Source: Fibrobacteria bacterium GUT77 (GTDB lineage: Bacteria; Fibrobacterota; Chitinivibrionia; Chitinivibrionales; Chitinispirillaceae). Taken from it: 11,721 nt of DNA. Below the pieces are notes generated by a model, which made no database searches, was not told where the DNA came from, and worked only from the letters and a program-made list of their open reading frames with translations. Numbering within the stretch: the stretch's first letter is position 1; every line of letters begins with the position of its first letter. The stretch spans positions 1-11,721 of the forward strand of contig LIUJ01000248.1 of assembly GCA_001462255.1 (NCBI GenBank), read 5' to 3'. The translations under genes and the position numbers were made by a program. Shown here piece after piece: positions 1 through 6,347 of the stretch.

Positions 1-645
1 AACGGCAAGTTGAAGATGAACAAGGGATCGGCGCAATATAGGACGGGCGATTTGGACGAGGCGGAGAAGTCGTATCAAGACGCGCTGTCGTCGCAGTTGA
101 ATAAAAAAACGGCGGCCGACGCGCACTATAATTTGGGAAACGTTCGGTATAAACAAGCCGAAAAATTGGAGTCGGAAGGCAATGCCGCGTCGGCGAGAAA
201 AAAATATTCGGGCGCGTTGGAGAGTTATGTCAACACGCTGAAATTACGCCCTAACGACGCGGACGCCAAATGGAACTTGCAGTTGGCGCACCAAAAAATA
301 GAATTGCTGATGGAACAACAAGACAAGAATCAGGATGAAAACAAGGATAAGCGGCAAGAGGGCGATCAAAATCAACAAGAGAATAAGGATCAGGCCGACA
401 ATAAGGATCAAAAGGATCAAAATGATAAAGATCAACGGGACAATAAGGATCAGCAGGGTAACAACGATCAACAAGACGATAAAAATCAACAAGGCGACGA
501 AGACCGGCGGCAACAACCCGATAACGGGGATCGGAAAAAAGAGGAAGCGCAAAGGTTGATAGAGCAGTACGCTGACGATTCGGATACGCTGAATAAACCG
601 AGGTTTCAACGGGTTAGAATAAAACAACCGGAAAAAGATTGGTAG
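1..645 (+). CDS. batC: BatC-like TPR protein, 3' part (5' end outside window)
   Basis: The frame is open from the first base, so the gene starts upstream; a TTG at 10 and an ATG at 16 both fall inside a TPR helix and are unlikely starts. Of 214 visible residues, about 4-100 are TPR-like: an 'NKGSAQYRTGDLDEAEKSY' repeat, then 'AHYNLGNVRYKQ' and 'ALESYVNTLKLRPNDADAKWNL'. Residues about 105-181 are a low-complexity stretch of Q, N, D and K. The protein ends in a basic tail finishing 'PEKDW'; a terminal KDW-type end is, from memory, common in TPR proteins of bat operons. The next gene is batD-like, which supports the assignment. Bat proteins form an inner-membrane/periplasmic module first linked to oxygen tolerance in Bacteroides; the biochemical role is unclear. 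The TPRs probably bind partner Bat proteins (inference). Calling it batC rather than another TPR member rests on order and tail. Confidence 0.72.
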   Translation, partial: NGKLKMNKGSAQYRTGDLDEAEKSYQDALSSQLNKKTAADAHYNLGNVRYKQAEKLESEGNAASARKKYSGALESYVNTLKLRPNDADAKWNLQLAHQKIELLMEQQDKNQDENKDKRQEGDQNQQENKDQADNKDQKDQNDKDQRDNKDQQGNNDQQDDKNQQGDEDRRQQPDNGDRKKEEAQRLIEQYADDSDTLNKPRFQRVRIKQPEKDW

Positions 646-670
646 TTGGAATTAACGATAACTATGTGTC

Positions 671-712
671 GTCCCCGCGGTCATTGAGCGGAGTCGAAAT
701 GCGGGACTTTTT
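671..712 (+). terminator. Hairpin plus T-run carrying a dispersed repeat
   Basis: Left arm GTCCCCGC (671-678) pairs, with one bulged C, with right arm GCGGGAC (701-707), followed directly by TTTTT (708-712). The shorter arms CATT/AATG extend the stem inward. The loop holds the repeat core TTGAGCGGAGTCGAAA seen twice more inside the next gene. The shape fits an intrinsic terminator or attenuator between batC and batD, but the loop is large and the element may simply be an inserted dispersed repeat. Confidence 0.45.
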
Positions 713-733
713 AAGAAAATTGATTTTAATAAT

Positions 734-755
734 TTGACGTTAAGGAGTAACTTCT
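734..755 (+). promoter_or_regulatory. Ribosome binding site that selects the GTG start of batDE
   Basis: AAGGAG at 742-747 lies 8 bases before GTG 756, a good Shine-Dalgarno distance. It fixes the GTG as the start rather than the ATG at 783, and the GTG keeps the MKR of the signal peptide. The 14 bases at 734-747 (TTGACGTTAAGGAG) match the leader of the chaperone gene at 8399-8412 at 13 of 14 positions. Confidence 0.7.
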
Positions 756-3458
756 GTGAAACGGATTGCAATTAATACCGCAATGATGTTGATACTGTTC
801 GTCGCGGCGGCGACACCCGTCGTTGCGCAGGTCTCTTTTACCGTTTCCGCCGACCGCCAAGCCGTCGCCAAAGGCGACAGGACGGTAATCGTCGCCACGC
901 TCGTTACTCCCAAACCCGTCGCGAGCGCCCCGGCTCCGGCCCCAAGTGACGCTTTCGACGTGCTGAATGTCAACACCGGCTCTTCGCAGTCCCATAGTAT
1001 CCAAATGATAAACGGTAAAATCGAGCAAAAACGCGAAATCACGTATCGGTACATCTATACTATAGTTTCAAAAACGGACGATCAATTCACTTTTCCGGCG
1101 TTAACCGTATCCGTTGACGGAAGCGACTACGGCACAAGACCCATACACTTCAACGTAACCGGCGGCGGAAGCGGCGGCGGCAACGATTTGGCCCAAACTC
1201 GCAATCCAGACATCAGGGTTACGTTGAGTATGCCAAAAAAGTCCATCTACGTAGGCGAACAAACGACGCTGACGCTAAAGGTAGCGCAGAGGGCCGGCAC
1301 GCCGATACAGACGCAACGCGGGTACAACGGCGCGGTCGAGCAGATAGAGAAAGAGTTCGGCGGCGGCTTTTCGCTCAACCGGTTGTTCACCAATCAGGTT
1401 ACGCAGGGGCAGGAGCGCATAGGCGGCGAGTTGTACAACACCTTCACGCTCGGTTTCGCCGTGTTCGGGTTGACGCCGGGGGAGTATAGGATAGGGGCGG
1501 TGGACTTCGACTACGATGAGATCGTGCAAACGCGCGGGCGGCAGATCAATCCGTTCTTTCAGGACTTCTTCGATATGGATTTCTTCGGCGGCGGTCGTCA
1601 GGCGGTGCAACAAAGGACGCGTACGGCGCCTTTTAGCGTGACGGTGAAGCCGCGCCCGGCCGGCGCCCCGGAGAATTTCGGCGGTTCCGTGGGAAAGTTT
1701 AGCCTGTCCGCCGCGGCGGAGCCGCAGTCGGTTATCGCCGGGGAGGCCGTTACGCTAAAGATATCGCTTAGGGGCAACACCCGCGCCTCAAGCACGGGCG
1801 ACCCGATACTGCCGGAACTCGCGGATTGCGACGTCTTTACCCCGGAGCGTCAAACGGCGGTGGATACGGGGGCCAACGGGTTCTCCACAAGAAAAACTTA
1901 CCGTTACCTAATCATCCCAAAGCGGGAGGGAACGCTTACGATATCCCCCATAACGTATCAGTACTTGGATCCCGAAAGCGGAACCTACAAAACCGCCCGT
2001 TCCGATACGCTTCGCGTAACCGTGGCGAAGGGCGCGGGCGTCGCCAAGGAGCAGACGCGCTACCTCACGCAGGAGGAAATACGGCAGGTAGGCAGCGATA
2101 TCCGTTACATCAAGACCCCGGCTAAGATTAAAAACCAGGAAGAGCGCCCATACCGCGCACCGCACTGGTATTTGCTATTTCCTACGCCGTTCCTTCTGTT
2201 CCTATTCGCGATAATCTACAAGGCGCAGACGAGGAAAAGCGGTGAAAATCGGATTAAGGCCATACGTCAAAAGGCGCTAAGTAACGCTGTTAAGGAGCTG
2301 AACAAAGCCGGTAAAGCCGCCGCGGACGGCGAGTTCTTGGGCAGGGTGGTGGCAGTAATGGAGAAATACATTTCCAACAAGTTCGCTTTCCCCGCCACGG
2401 GACGGACGCTTGAGGAGTTGAAAGACGAACTTTTGTCGCGAAAGATAGACGAGCGGACGGTCACCGGATTGACCGCGCTTATAGAGGGGATAGACGAGTA
2501 CCGTTTCGGCGGTAAGGCGTTCAACGCGCAGAGTCGCGGCGAGATAATCAAGCGGACAGTGTCGTTCTTGGACAGTATGGAGAAGGTGGCGCAAAAGTCG
2601 AAGGCACCGGTGTCGGCTACGATAACGTTGTTATTGATGATGTCGGCAATCGCGACTGCGGTATTGACGACGCCGACGCCGGCGGTCGCCGCCCAAGACC
2701 AAAGCGCGGTCGTTGAGCGGAGTAAAAATTCGGGCGTTGAGCGGAGTCGAAACGCTGTCGGTTACGACGAATTGTTCCGAAAAGCGAATGCTTTTTACGA
2801 AGCCAACAATCACGATAGCGCGCTTGCCTACTACGCTAAAATAGTCGACGCCGGAGTGAAGAACGACGCCGTGTATTACAATATGGGCAACTGCTACTAC
2901 CGCCTGTTGAAACCCGGTATGGCGCGTTTATACTACGAGAAAGCGGCGGCGCTCGCGCCGAATGATCCCGACATAGAGGCCAACATCAATTTCATCACGT
3001 CGATAATCGTTGATAGGCAGGTAGGCAACGAGGCGCGGGAGTCGGATTTTTTGACGTCGGTGCTCTACGGCATTCACACGCTATTGCCGCTGAACATACA
3101 ACTTACGGTAGTGTGCGGTCTGTTGTTCGCGTTAGCGATCGTAGCCTCGGTGATGTTGATGAAGCGCGGTTTGGCGCGTTTGTGGTTGGCCTACGGCGCG
3201 GCGCTGTGCGCGCTGTTGATAATAGTGATCGGGACGTCCGTAGGCTACAAGATATACGCGCTTGAGAGCAAACAGTACGCGATAATCCTGTCGGCGTCGA
3301 TAGACGCGAAGAACCAACCGTCCGGCAATCAAACGCTCTTCACCGCGCACGAGGGGACAAAGTTGCAGATAAGAAAAACGGTAGGGGAGTGGAGCCTTGT
3401 GAGTTTGCCGAACGGCGCGAGCGGCTGGGTTACGACAAACGCGCTTGGAAAGATTTGA
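756..3458 (+). CDS. batD: BatD-BatE fusion protein (aerotolerance-type Bat module)
   Basis: The 900-residue protein has these parts in order. A signal peptide spans 1-24 (MKRI... to PVVAQ). A BatD region spans about 25-440, with the hallmark 'FDVLNVNTGSSQSHSIQMIN', 'TFPALTVSVDG' and later beta-rich repeats. A membrane segment lies at 470-489, and a probable cytoplasmic helical region at about 490-610. A second hydrophobic segment at 619-640 ends 'AVAAQ' and looks like a retained signal peptide. BatE-type TPRs span 670-747 ('YYNMGNCYYR', 'YYEKAAALAPNDPDIEANI'). Membrane segments follow at about 780-801 and 809-830, then a bacterial-SH3-like end at 838-900 ('WSLVSLPNGASGWV'). BatD and BatE are usually separate neighbouring genes; here both are one frame with no stop. 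The topology works: BatD domain, TPRs and SH3-like end are all periplasmic. Two in-frame repeat copies encode 'VERSKN' and 'VERSRN' at 653-666, the fusion seam. Family assignment is firm; the job of Bat proteins is not. Confidence 0.85.
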   Translation: MKRIAINTAMMLILFVAAATPVVAQVSFTVSADRQAVAKGDRTVIVATLVTPKPVASAPAPAPSDAFDVLNVNTGSSQSHSIQMINGKIEQKREITYRYIYTIVSKTDDQFTFPALTVSVDGSDYGTRPIHFNVTGGGSGGGNDLAQTRNPDIRVTLSMPKKSIYVGEQTTLTLKVAQRAGTPIQTQRGYNGAVEQIEKEFGGGFSLNRLFTNQVTQGQERIGGELYNTFTLGFAVFGLTPGEYRIGAVDFDYDEIVQTRGRQINPFFQDFFDMDFFGGGRQAVQQRTRTAPFSVTVKPRPAGAPENFGGSVGKFSLSAAAEPQSVIAGEAVTLKISLRGNTRASSTGDPILPELADCDVFTPERQTAVDTGANGFSTRKTYRYLIIPKREGTLTISPITYQYLDPESGTYKTARSDTLRVTVAKGAGVAKEQTRYLTQEEIRQVGSDIRYIKTPAKIKNQEERPYRAPHWYLLFPTPFLLFLFAIIYKAQTRKSGENRIKAIRQKALSNAVKELNKAGKAAADGEFLGRVVAVMEKYISNKFAFPATGRTLEELKDELLSRKIDERTVTGLTALIEGIDEYRFGGKAFNAQSRGEIIKRTVSFLDSMEKVAQKSKAPVSATITLLLMMSAIATAVLTTPTPAVAAQDQSAVVERSKNSGVERSRNAVGYDELFRKANAFYEANNHDSALAYYAKIVDAGVKNDAVYYNMGNCYYRLLKPGMARLYYEKAAALAPNDPDIEANINFITSIIVDRQVGNEARESDFLTSVLYGIHTLLPLNIQLTVVCGLLFALAIVASVMLMKRGLARLWLAYGAALCALLIIVIGTSVGYKIYALESKQYAIILSASIDAKNQPSGNQTLFTAHEGTKLQIRKTVGEWSLVSLPNGASGWVTTNALGKI
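2709..2753 (+). repeat. Two in-frame copies of the dispersed repeat at the BatD/BatE seam
   Basis: GTTGAGCGGAGTAAAAAT (2712-2729) and GTTGAGCGGAGTCGAAAC (2736-2753) lie 24 bases apart and encode VERSKN and VERSRN. They share TTGAGCGGAGTCGAAA (or a close variant) with the intergenic copy at 684-699. The 24-base period keeps the reading frame. Similar 'TTGAGCGGAGTCGAA' repeats are, from general knowledge, dispersed in intergenic regions of many bacterial genomes. Confidence 0.75.
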
Positions 3459-3484
3459 CATCGGTATATTCGGATTGATATATA
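3455..3484 (+). promoter_or_regulatory. Candidate sigma-70-type promoter for the folE unit
   Basis: A perfect TTGACA (3455-3460) overlaps the batDE stop codon. It is followed after 18 bases by TATATA (3479-3484) in an AT-rich stretch, 33 bases before the first folE start. It would make folE-orf-pdxA independent of the bat genes. The -10 choice is loose because several TATA-like hexamers overlap. Confidence 0.45.
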
Positions 3485-3517
3485 TTTATCATATATGAGC
3501 GTTGATGCCCGTTATCG

Positions 3518-4099
3518 ATGCCTCAACCTAAAAAGAACGGTGTAAAAATGACGGAAGACATAGCGTTGCAGCTGATAAAGTCAATCGGCGAAGACCCGAA
3601 TCGCGAGGGGTTGCGCGATACGCCCAAGAGGGTGGCTAAGGCGTGGGGGCATCTGATGCAGGGGTACTCGCAGAGTCCCGACGAGATATTGGGTAAGGCC
3701 ATATTCTCCGAGAAGTGCGATCAGATGATCATCGTTAAGGACATCGAGGTTTACAGTATGTGCGAGCACCACATGTTGCCCTTTTTCGGCAAATGTCACA
3801 TAGGCTACATATCGCGCGGTCGCGTTTACGGCGTGAGTAAGTTGGCGCGCCTTGTCGATTGCTTCTCCCGTCGTCTCCAGCTTCAGGAGAGGTTGACACG
3901 GCAGATTGCGGAGGCGCTTTTGGAGCCGGTGGACGCCGAGGGGGTTGGCGTGGTGTTGGAGGCGCGGCATCTCTGCATGATGATGCGCGGCGTTTCCAAG
4001 CAAAACTCGGTTATGGTCACGTCGGCGATGTTAGGGAGTTTCCGCGACGAGCCGGAGACAAGGGCGGAGTTTTTGAAGTTGGTTGGAGGCAAACAATGA
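3518..4099 (+). CDS. folE: GTP cyclohydrolase I (FolE)
   Basis: Converts GTP to 7,8-dihydroneopterin triphosphate, the first step to tetrahydrofolate and other pterins, in the cytoplasm. The 193 residues contain the family signatures: 'EDPNREGLRDTPKRVAKAW' (25-43), 'YSMCEHHMLPFFGKCHIGYI' (79-98), 'GVSKLARLVDCFSRRLQLQERLT' (105-127) and 'EARHLCMMMRGV' (148-159). Cys82, His85 and Cys153 align with the zinc ligands of E. coli FolE (C110, H113, C181), and His84 and His151 with its active-site histidines, so it should be active. Start is uncertain: ATG 3518 gives 10 extra residues (MPQPKKNGVK), while ATG 3548 starts right before the conserved N-terminal helix; neither has a strong Shine-Dalgarno. 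The stop TGA (4097-4099) overlaps the next start as ATGA, indicating translational coupling. A candidate promoter lies at 3455-3484. Confidence 0.95.
   Translation: MPQPKKNGVKMTEDIALQLIKSIGEDPNREGLRDTPKRVAKAWGHLMQGYSQSPDEILGKAIFSEKCDQMIIVKDIEVYSMCEHHMLPFFGKCHIGYISRGRVYGVSKLARLVDCFSRRLQLQERLTRQIAEALLEPVDAEGVGVVLEARHLCMMMRGVSKQNSVMVTSAMLGSFRDEPETRAEFLKLVGGKQ
4085..4095 (+). promoter_or_regulatory. Ribosome binding site inside the end of folE
   Basis: GGAGG at 4085-4089 is 6 bases before ATG 4096. It decides the start of the downstream gene and rules out the longer open frame that runs back to 3859 across folE. Together with the ATGA overlap it points to coupled translation. Confidence 0.75.
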
Positions 4100-5133
4100 A
4101 AACACGCGTAAAGCACCGTAAATACAAATCCTACAAGAGCGGCTTGCTTCTTCTCGGCCTTCTCGTTATTTCGTGGATTTTGATAACGAGCATAAACAAA
4201 TCCGGCATTCCCGCCGGTCTTGCCGGTCTTATAAACGCGGATTATGAGAATTTTCGCAATCTTGAGCGGTTCGACTCCGTTAAGGTGCAGGAGGTGCGGG
4301 ATGGCATAGCCGGGCTTTGGACGTATGTTTCGGAGGAGGGCGGTTCAAAATCTCCCGTAGTCAAGCGGGATTACTTGGAGCTCAACGCCAACGGTATGGT
4401 GTGGATGGTACGGGTTTGGGATTTGCGTATGCCCGACGGCGAGCTACACGCGTACACGCAGGTTATTATGGGGTACATGAGTCCGTACTCATACGCAGGC
4501 GGCGGCGCCGGGGTAGGCGGCCCGTACTACTGCGAGACGCGGATTATACGGCAGGCGTACATATTCGACGGCGACACGTGTTACGGTGCCAGTCAGGTAG
4601 ACGAGATTTGGGAGGTCGGTTTGAATGAGGTCGCGGCCGTTGCCGACGGCGGGGACGCCAACCGCGTGTTGGCTATAAACCGTCGCGAGTATCGGCCTTA
4701 TTTCGGCGAAGTAAAAAAGTTTTTGCCGGACGGTACCCTTCCTAACGTGGTGGACATGATATCCCTCTCCGCTTGTCCGGCGGCGGCGGATATGTCGTGG
4801 GCGTCCAAAAAGCTTTTGGCGCGTTCCATGAACGCCGTGCCGTTCTTCGCGCGGGCCGGTATGGTCGATTCGCTGATACACGCGTACTACAAGCCGATGG
4901 TGCTCGACGAGCTGGCCCGCCGCTACGACCCGCGCGCGGTGCCCGACGTCATGAAGATACGGATGACAATCTCGCCGGAGGGGGTGGTAACGGCCCTAAA
5001 GTACAGCGGCGCGAAGGTCGTCACCAAACGCTTCGACGATTTGGCCGTACTCAACATGAAGGGTTGGCTATACCCGCCCGTCGGAGACTCAAACGAGCCG
5101 CAGACGTTGGATGTCAAGGTGCGGGTCAAGTAG
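4096..5133 (+). CDS. Unrecognised single-pass membrane protein with TonB-C-like end
   Basis: 345 residues. The N-terminus is strongly basic (MKTRVKHRKYKSYKS), followed by one membrane segment at about 16-34, so the rest should face the periplasm. Residues about 65-200 are rich in aromatic and beta-type sequence ('DGIAGLWTYVSEE', 'DYLELNANGMVWMV') with three cysteines (146, 162, 227). Part of it resembles lipocalin-like 'G.W' folds, which is only an impression. Residues about 284-345 ('KIRMTISPEGVVTALKYSG' to 'TLDVKVRVK') look like the TonB C-terminal-type domain, where 'I...G.V..' strands precede a proline-containing turn and a final strand. No ExbB/ExbD or receptor gene is nearby, so a TonB energy-transfer role is not supported. 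It overlaps folE by 4 bases and pdxA by 1, so all three are probably co-translated. Function unknown. Confidence 0.85.
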   Translation: MKTRVKHRKYKSYKSGLLLLGLLVISWILITSINKSGIPAGLAGLINADYENFRNLERFDSVKVQEVRDGIAGLWTYVSEEGGSKSPVVKRDYLELNANGMVWMVRVWDLRMPDGELHAYTQVIMGYMSPYSYAGGGAGVGGPYYCETRIIRQAYIFDGDTCYGASQVDEIWEVGLNEVAAVADGGDANRVLAINRREYRPYFGEVKKFLPDGTLPNVVDMISLSACPAAADMSWASKKLLARSMNAVPFFARAGMVDSLIHAYYKPMVLDELARRYDPRAVPDVMKIRMTISPEGVVTALKYSGAKVVTKRFDDLAVLNMKGWLYPPVGDSNEPQTLDVKVRVK

Positions 5134-6194
5134 TGGACAACAAAAAGCCGCTTCTGCTGACCATGGGCGACCCCGCGGGTGTGGGGCCGGAGATAGCCGT
5201 TAGGGCGCTTGGCGGACAAGCGGCCGTCCCGGACGTTGTTGTAGTCGGCGACGCAGAGGTGATGAGGGCGGCGGCTGAGGTCTGTGGGGTATCGCCGGAG
5301 TTCAATGTCGTAGATGAGCGCGTTATTGACGAAACCGTAGTTAACGGTATAGATGACGGTTGTTGCGAGGAACGAGGTGAAATTCCAAAAGGTCGCCGAA
5401 TCATAAATATTATCGACATAAGTTACCCGAACGGCGCCTCGCGGTTTCCCAAGGGGGTTCCCGACGCCTCTTGCGGGCGGGCGGCCTACTCTTACATAAT
5501 TAAAGCGATAGAATTGACCGTGGCCGGCAAAGCTTCCGGCGTTGTGACCGGCCCCATATCCAAGGAATCGCTCAAGCTGGCCGGTATAAACTACCCCGGA
5601 CATACCGAGATATTCGCCGACAAAACCGGGACGAACGACTATTCCATGGTTTTCTTGTTGGACGGAGTGGCTGTGGCCCACGTTACCACTCACGTATCGT
5701 TGCGTAGCGCCATAGAGATGATAACGGAGGATCGCGTCTTACGCCAAATTCGTCTGTTGCATAGATCATTGGCCGGCTTAGGTATCGGTAAGCCGAGAAT
5801 GGCCGTCTCCGGCCTAAACCCCCACGCCGGGGAAAACGGTCTATTCGGCGACGAGGAGATAAAGGAGATCGTCCCAGCTATAAAAAGAGCGAGGGAAGAG
5901 GGGATAGACGTAGCGGGCCCGTTGCCCCCCGACACCGTATTTAACCGAGCCTTCAAAGGCGAGTTTAACGGAGTGGTGTCGATGTTGCACGACCACGGCT
6001 TCGTGGCCCTAAAATCAAGGGATTTTGAGCACGGCGTTAACATAACCGTGGGTCTACCCATAATCCGCGCATCCGTAGGTCACGGAACCGCCTTTGACAT
6101 AGCGTGGAAGGGTAAGGCGTCGTGCGAGAGCCTGCTATCCGCGATTGGAGCGGCGCGAAATCTTTTGACGTACCGCGCGCGGCGCGACGGTTGA
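5133..6194 (+). CDS. pdxA: PdxA family 4-hydroxythreonine-4-phosphate dehydrogenase
   Basis: PdxA oxidises 4-phosphohydroxy-L-threonine with NAD(P) in the DXP-dependent route to pyridoxine phosphate; the product condenses with DXP on PdxJ. I start it at GTG 5133, which shares a base with the upstream stop (TAGTG) and places 'KPLLLTMGDPAGVGPEI' correctly at the N-terminus. ATG 5163 would cut into that motif. The 353 residues carry 'GPISKE', 'GHTE' (His157), 'TTHVSL' (His187), 'GLNPHAGENGLFG' (His231), 'GPLPPDT', 'LHDHG' (His286) and 'GVNITVGLPIIRASVGHGTAFDIA'. His187, 231 and 286 have nearly the spacing of the E. coli metal ligands (166, 211, 266). It is about 24 residues longer than E. coli PdxA, with most of the excess before His157. 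HDQG of classical PdxA is HDHG here. A PdxA2-type enzyme acting on phospho-threonate or -erythronate cannot be excluded, but no sugar-acid kinase gene is adjacent. Confidence 0.92.
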   Translation: MDNKKPLLLTMGDPAGVGPEIAVRALGGQAAVPDVVVVGDAEVMRAAAEVCGVSPEFNVVDERVIDETVVNGIDDGCCEERGEIPKGRRIINIIDISYPNGASRFPKGVPDASCGRAAYSYIIKAIELTVAGKASGVVTGPISKESLKLAGINYPGHTEIFADKTGTNDYSMVFLLDGVAVAHVTTHVSLRSAIEMITEDRVLRQIRLLHRSLAGLGIGKPRMAVSGLNPHAGENGLFGDEEIKEIVPAIKRAREEGIDVAGPLPPDTVFNRAFKGEFNGVVSMLHDHGFVALKSRDFEHGVNITVGLPIIRASVGHGTAFDIAWKGKASCESLLSAIGAARNLLTYRARRDG

Positions 6195-6347
6195 CTTTGA
6201 TTTTTTGAATTTTATTTTAAAGATTTTGAACGATTCTTTCCATCCCATAATGTATATTTATAGCCCATGGCCCCGATAATGTTAATAACAACTTATAACA
6301 TTGAATAAATCTATAAAATCTCGTACAGACGGAGCGTAACGGTAATT
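6195..6347 (+). promoter_or_regulatory. AT-rich gap, probable promoter region of the protease gene
   Basis: This 153-base gap is the longest in the window and clearly more AT-rich than the flanking genes. It holds a perfect 7-base inverted repeat, AATGTTA (6278-6284) and TAACATT (6296-6302), with an 11-base spacer, and TATAAA/TAAAAT boxes at 6312-6319. A TTGAAC at 6226-6231 with TAATGT at 6248-6253 is a second possible -35/-10 pair. No convincing single promoter can be chosen. I see no RNA gene and no clear terminator for pdxA. Confidence 0.35.

Noticed and set aside
244..627. Antisense open frame of 127 codons, very hydrophobic
   Set aside because: It is the mirror of the Q/N/D/K tract on the plus strand; GATCAA-type words read backwards give Leu/Ile codons. 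It has no Shine-Dalgarno, and the plus-strand frame has clear TPR homology.
3859..4095. Longer 5' extension of the folE-pdxA middle gene
   Set aside because: It would overlap the catalytic end of folE and encodes Gly/Arg-rich shadow sequence. GGAGG plus ATG 4096, followed by a basic N-terminus and membrane helix, is a far better start.
4773..5132. 120-codon 5' extension of pdxA
   Set aside because: It lies entirely over the preceding gene in another frame and has shadow-like composition. PdxA homology begins immediately after GTG 5133.
4096..5133. Middle gene as a true TonB energy transducer
   Set aside because: There is no Pro-rich periplasmic linker, no ExbB/ExbD and no TonB-dependent receptor nearby; only the C-terminal domain is TonB-like.
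4923..5693. Minus-strand open frame of 256 codons
   Set aside because: It overlaps pdxA and its upstream gene, both well supported; the translation has no recognisable motif and reflects codon bias on the opposite strand.
6173..6216. Terminator after pdxA from the palindrome CCGCGCGCGG and later T-run
   Set aside because: The palindrome is inside the coding sequence and the T-run starts about 28 bases after it, too far for an intrinsic terminator.
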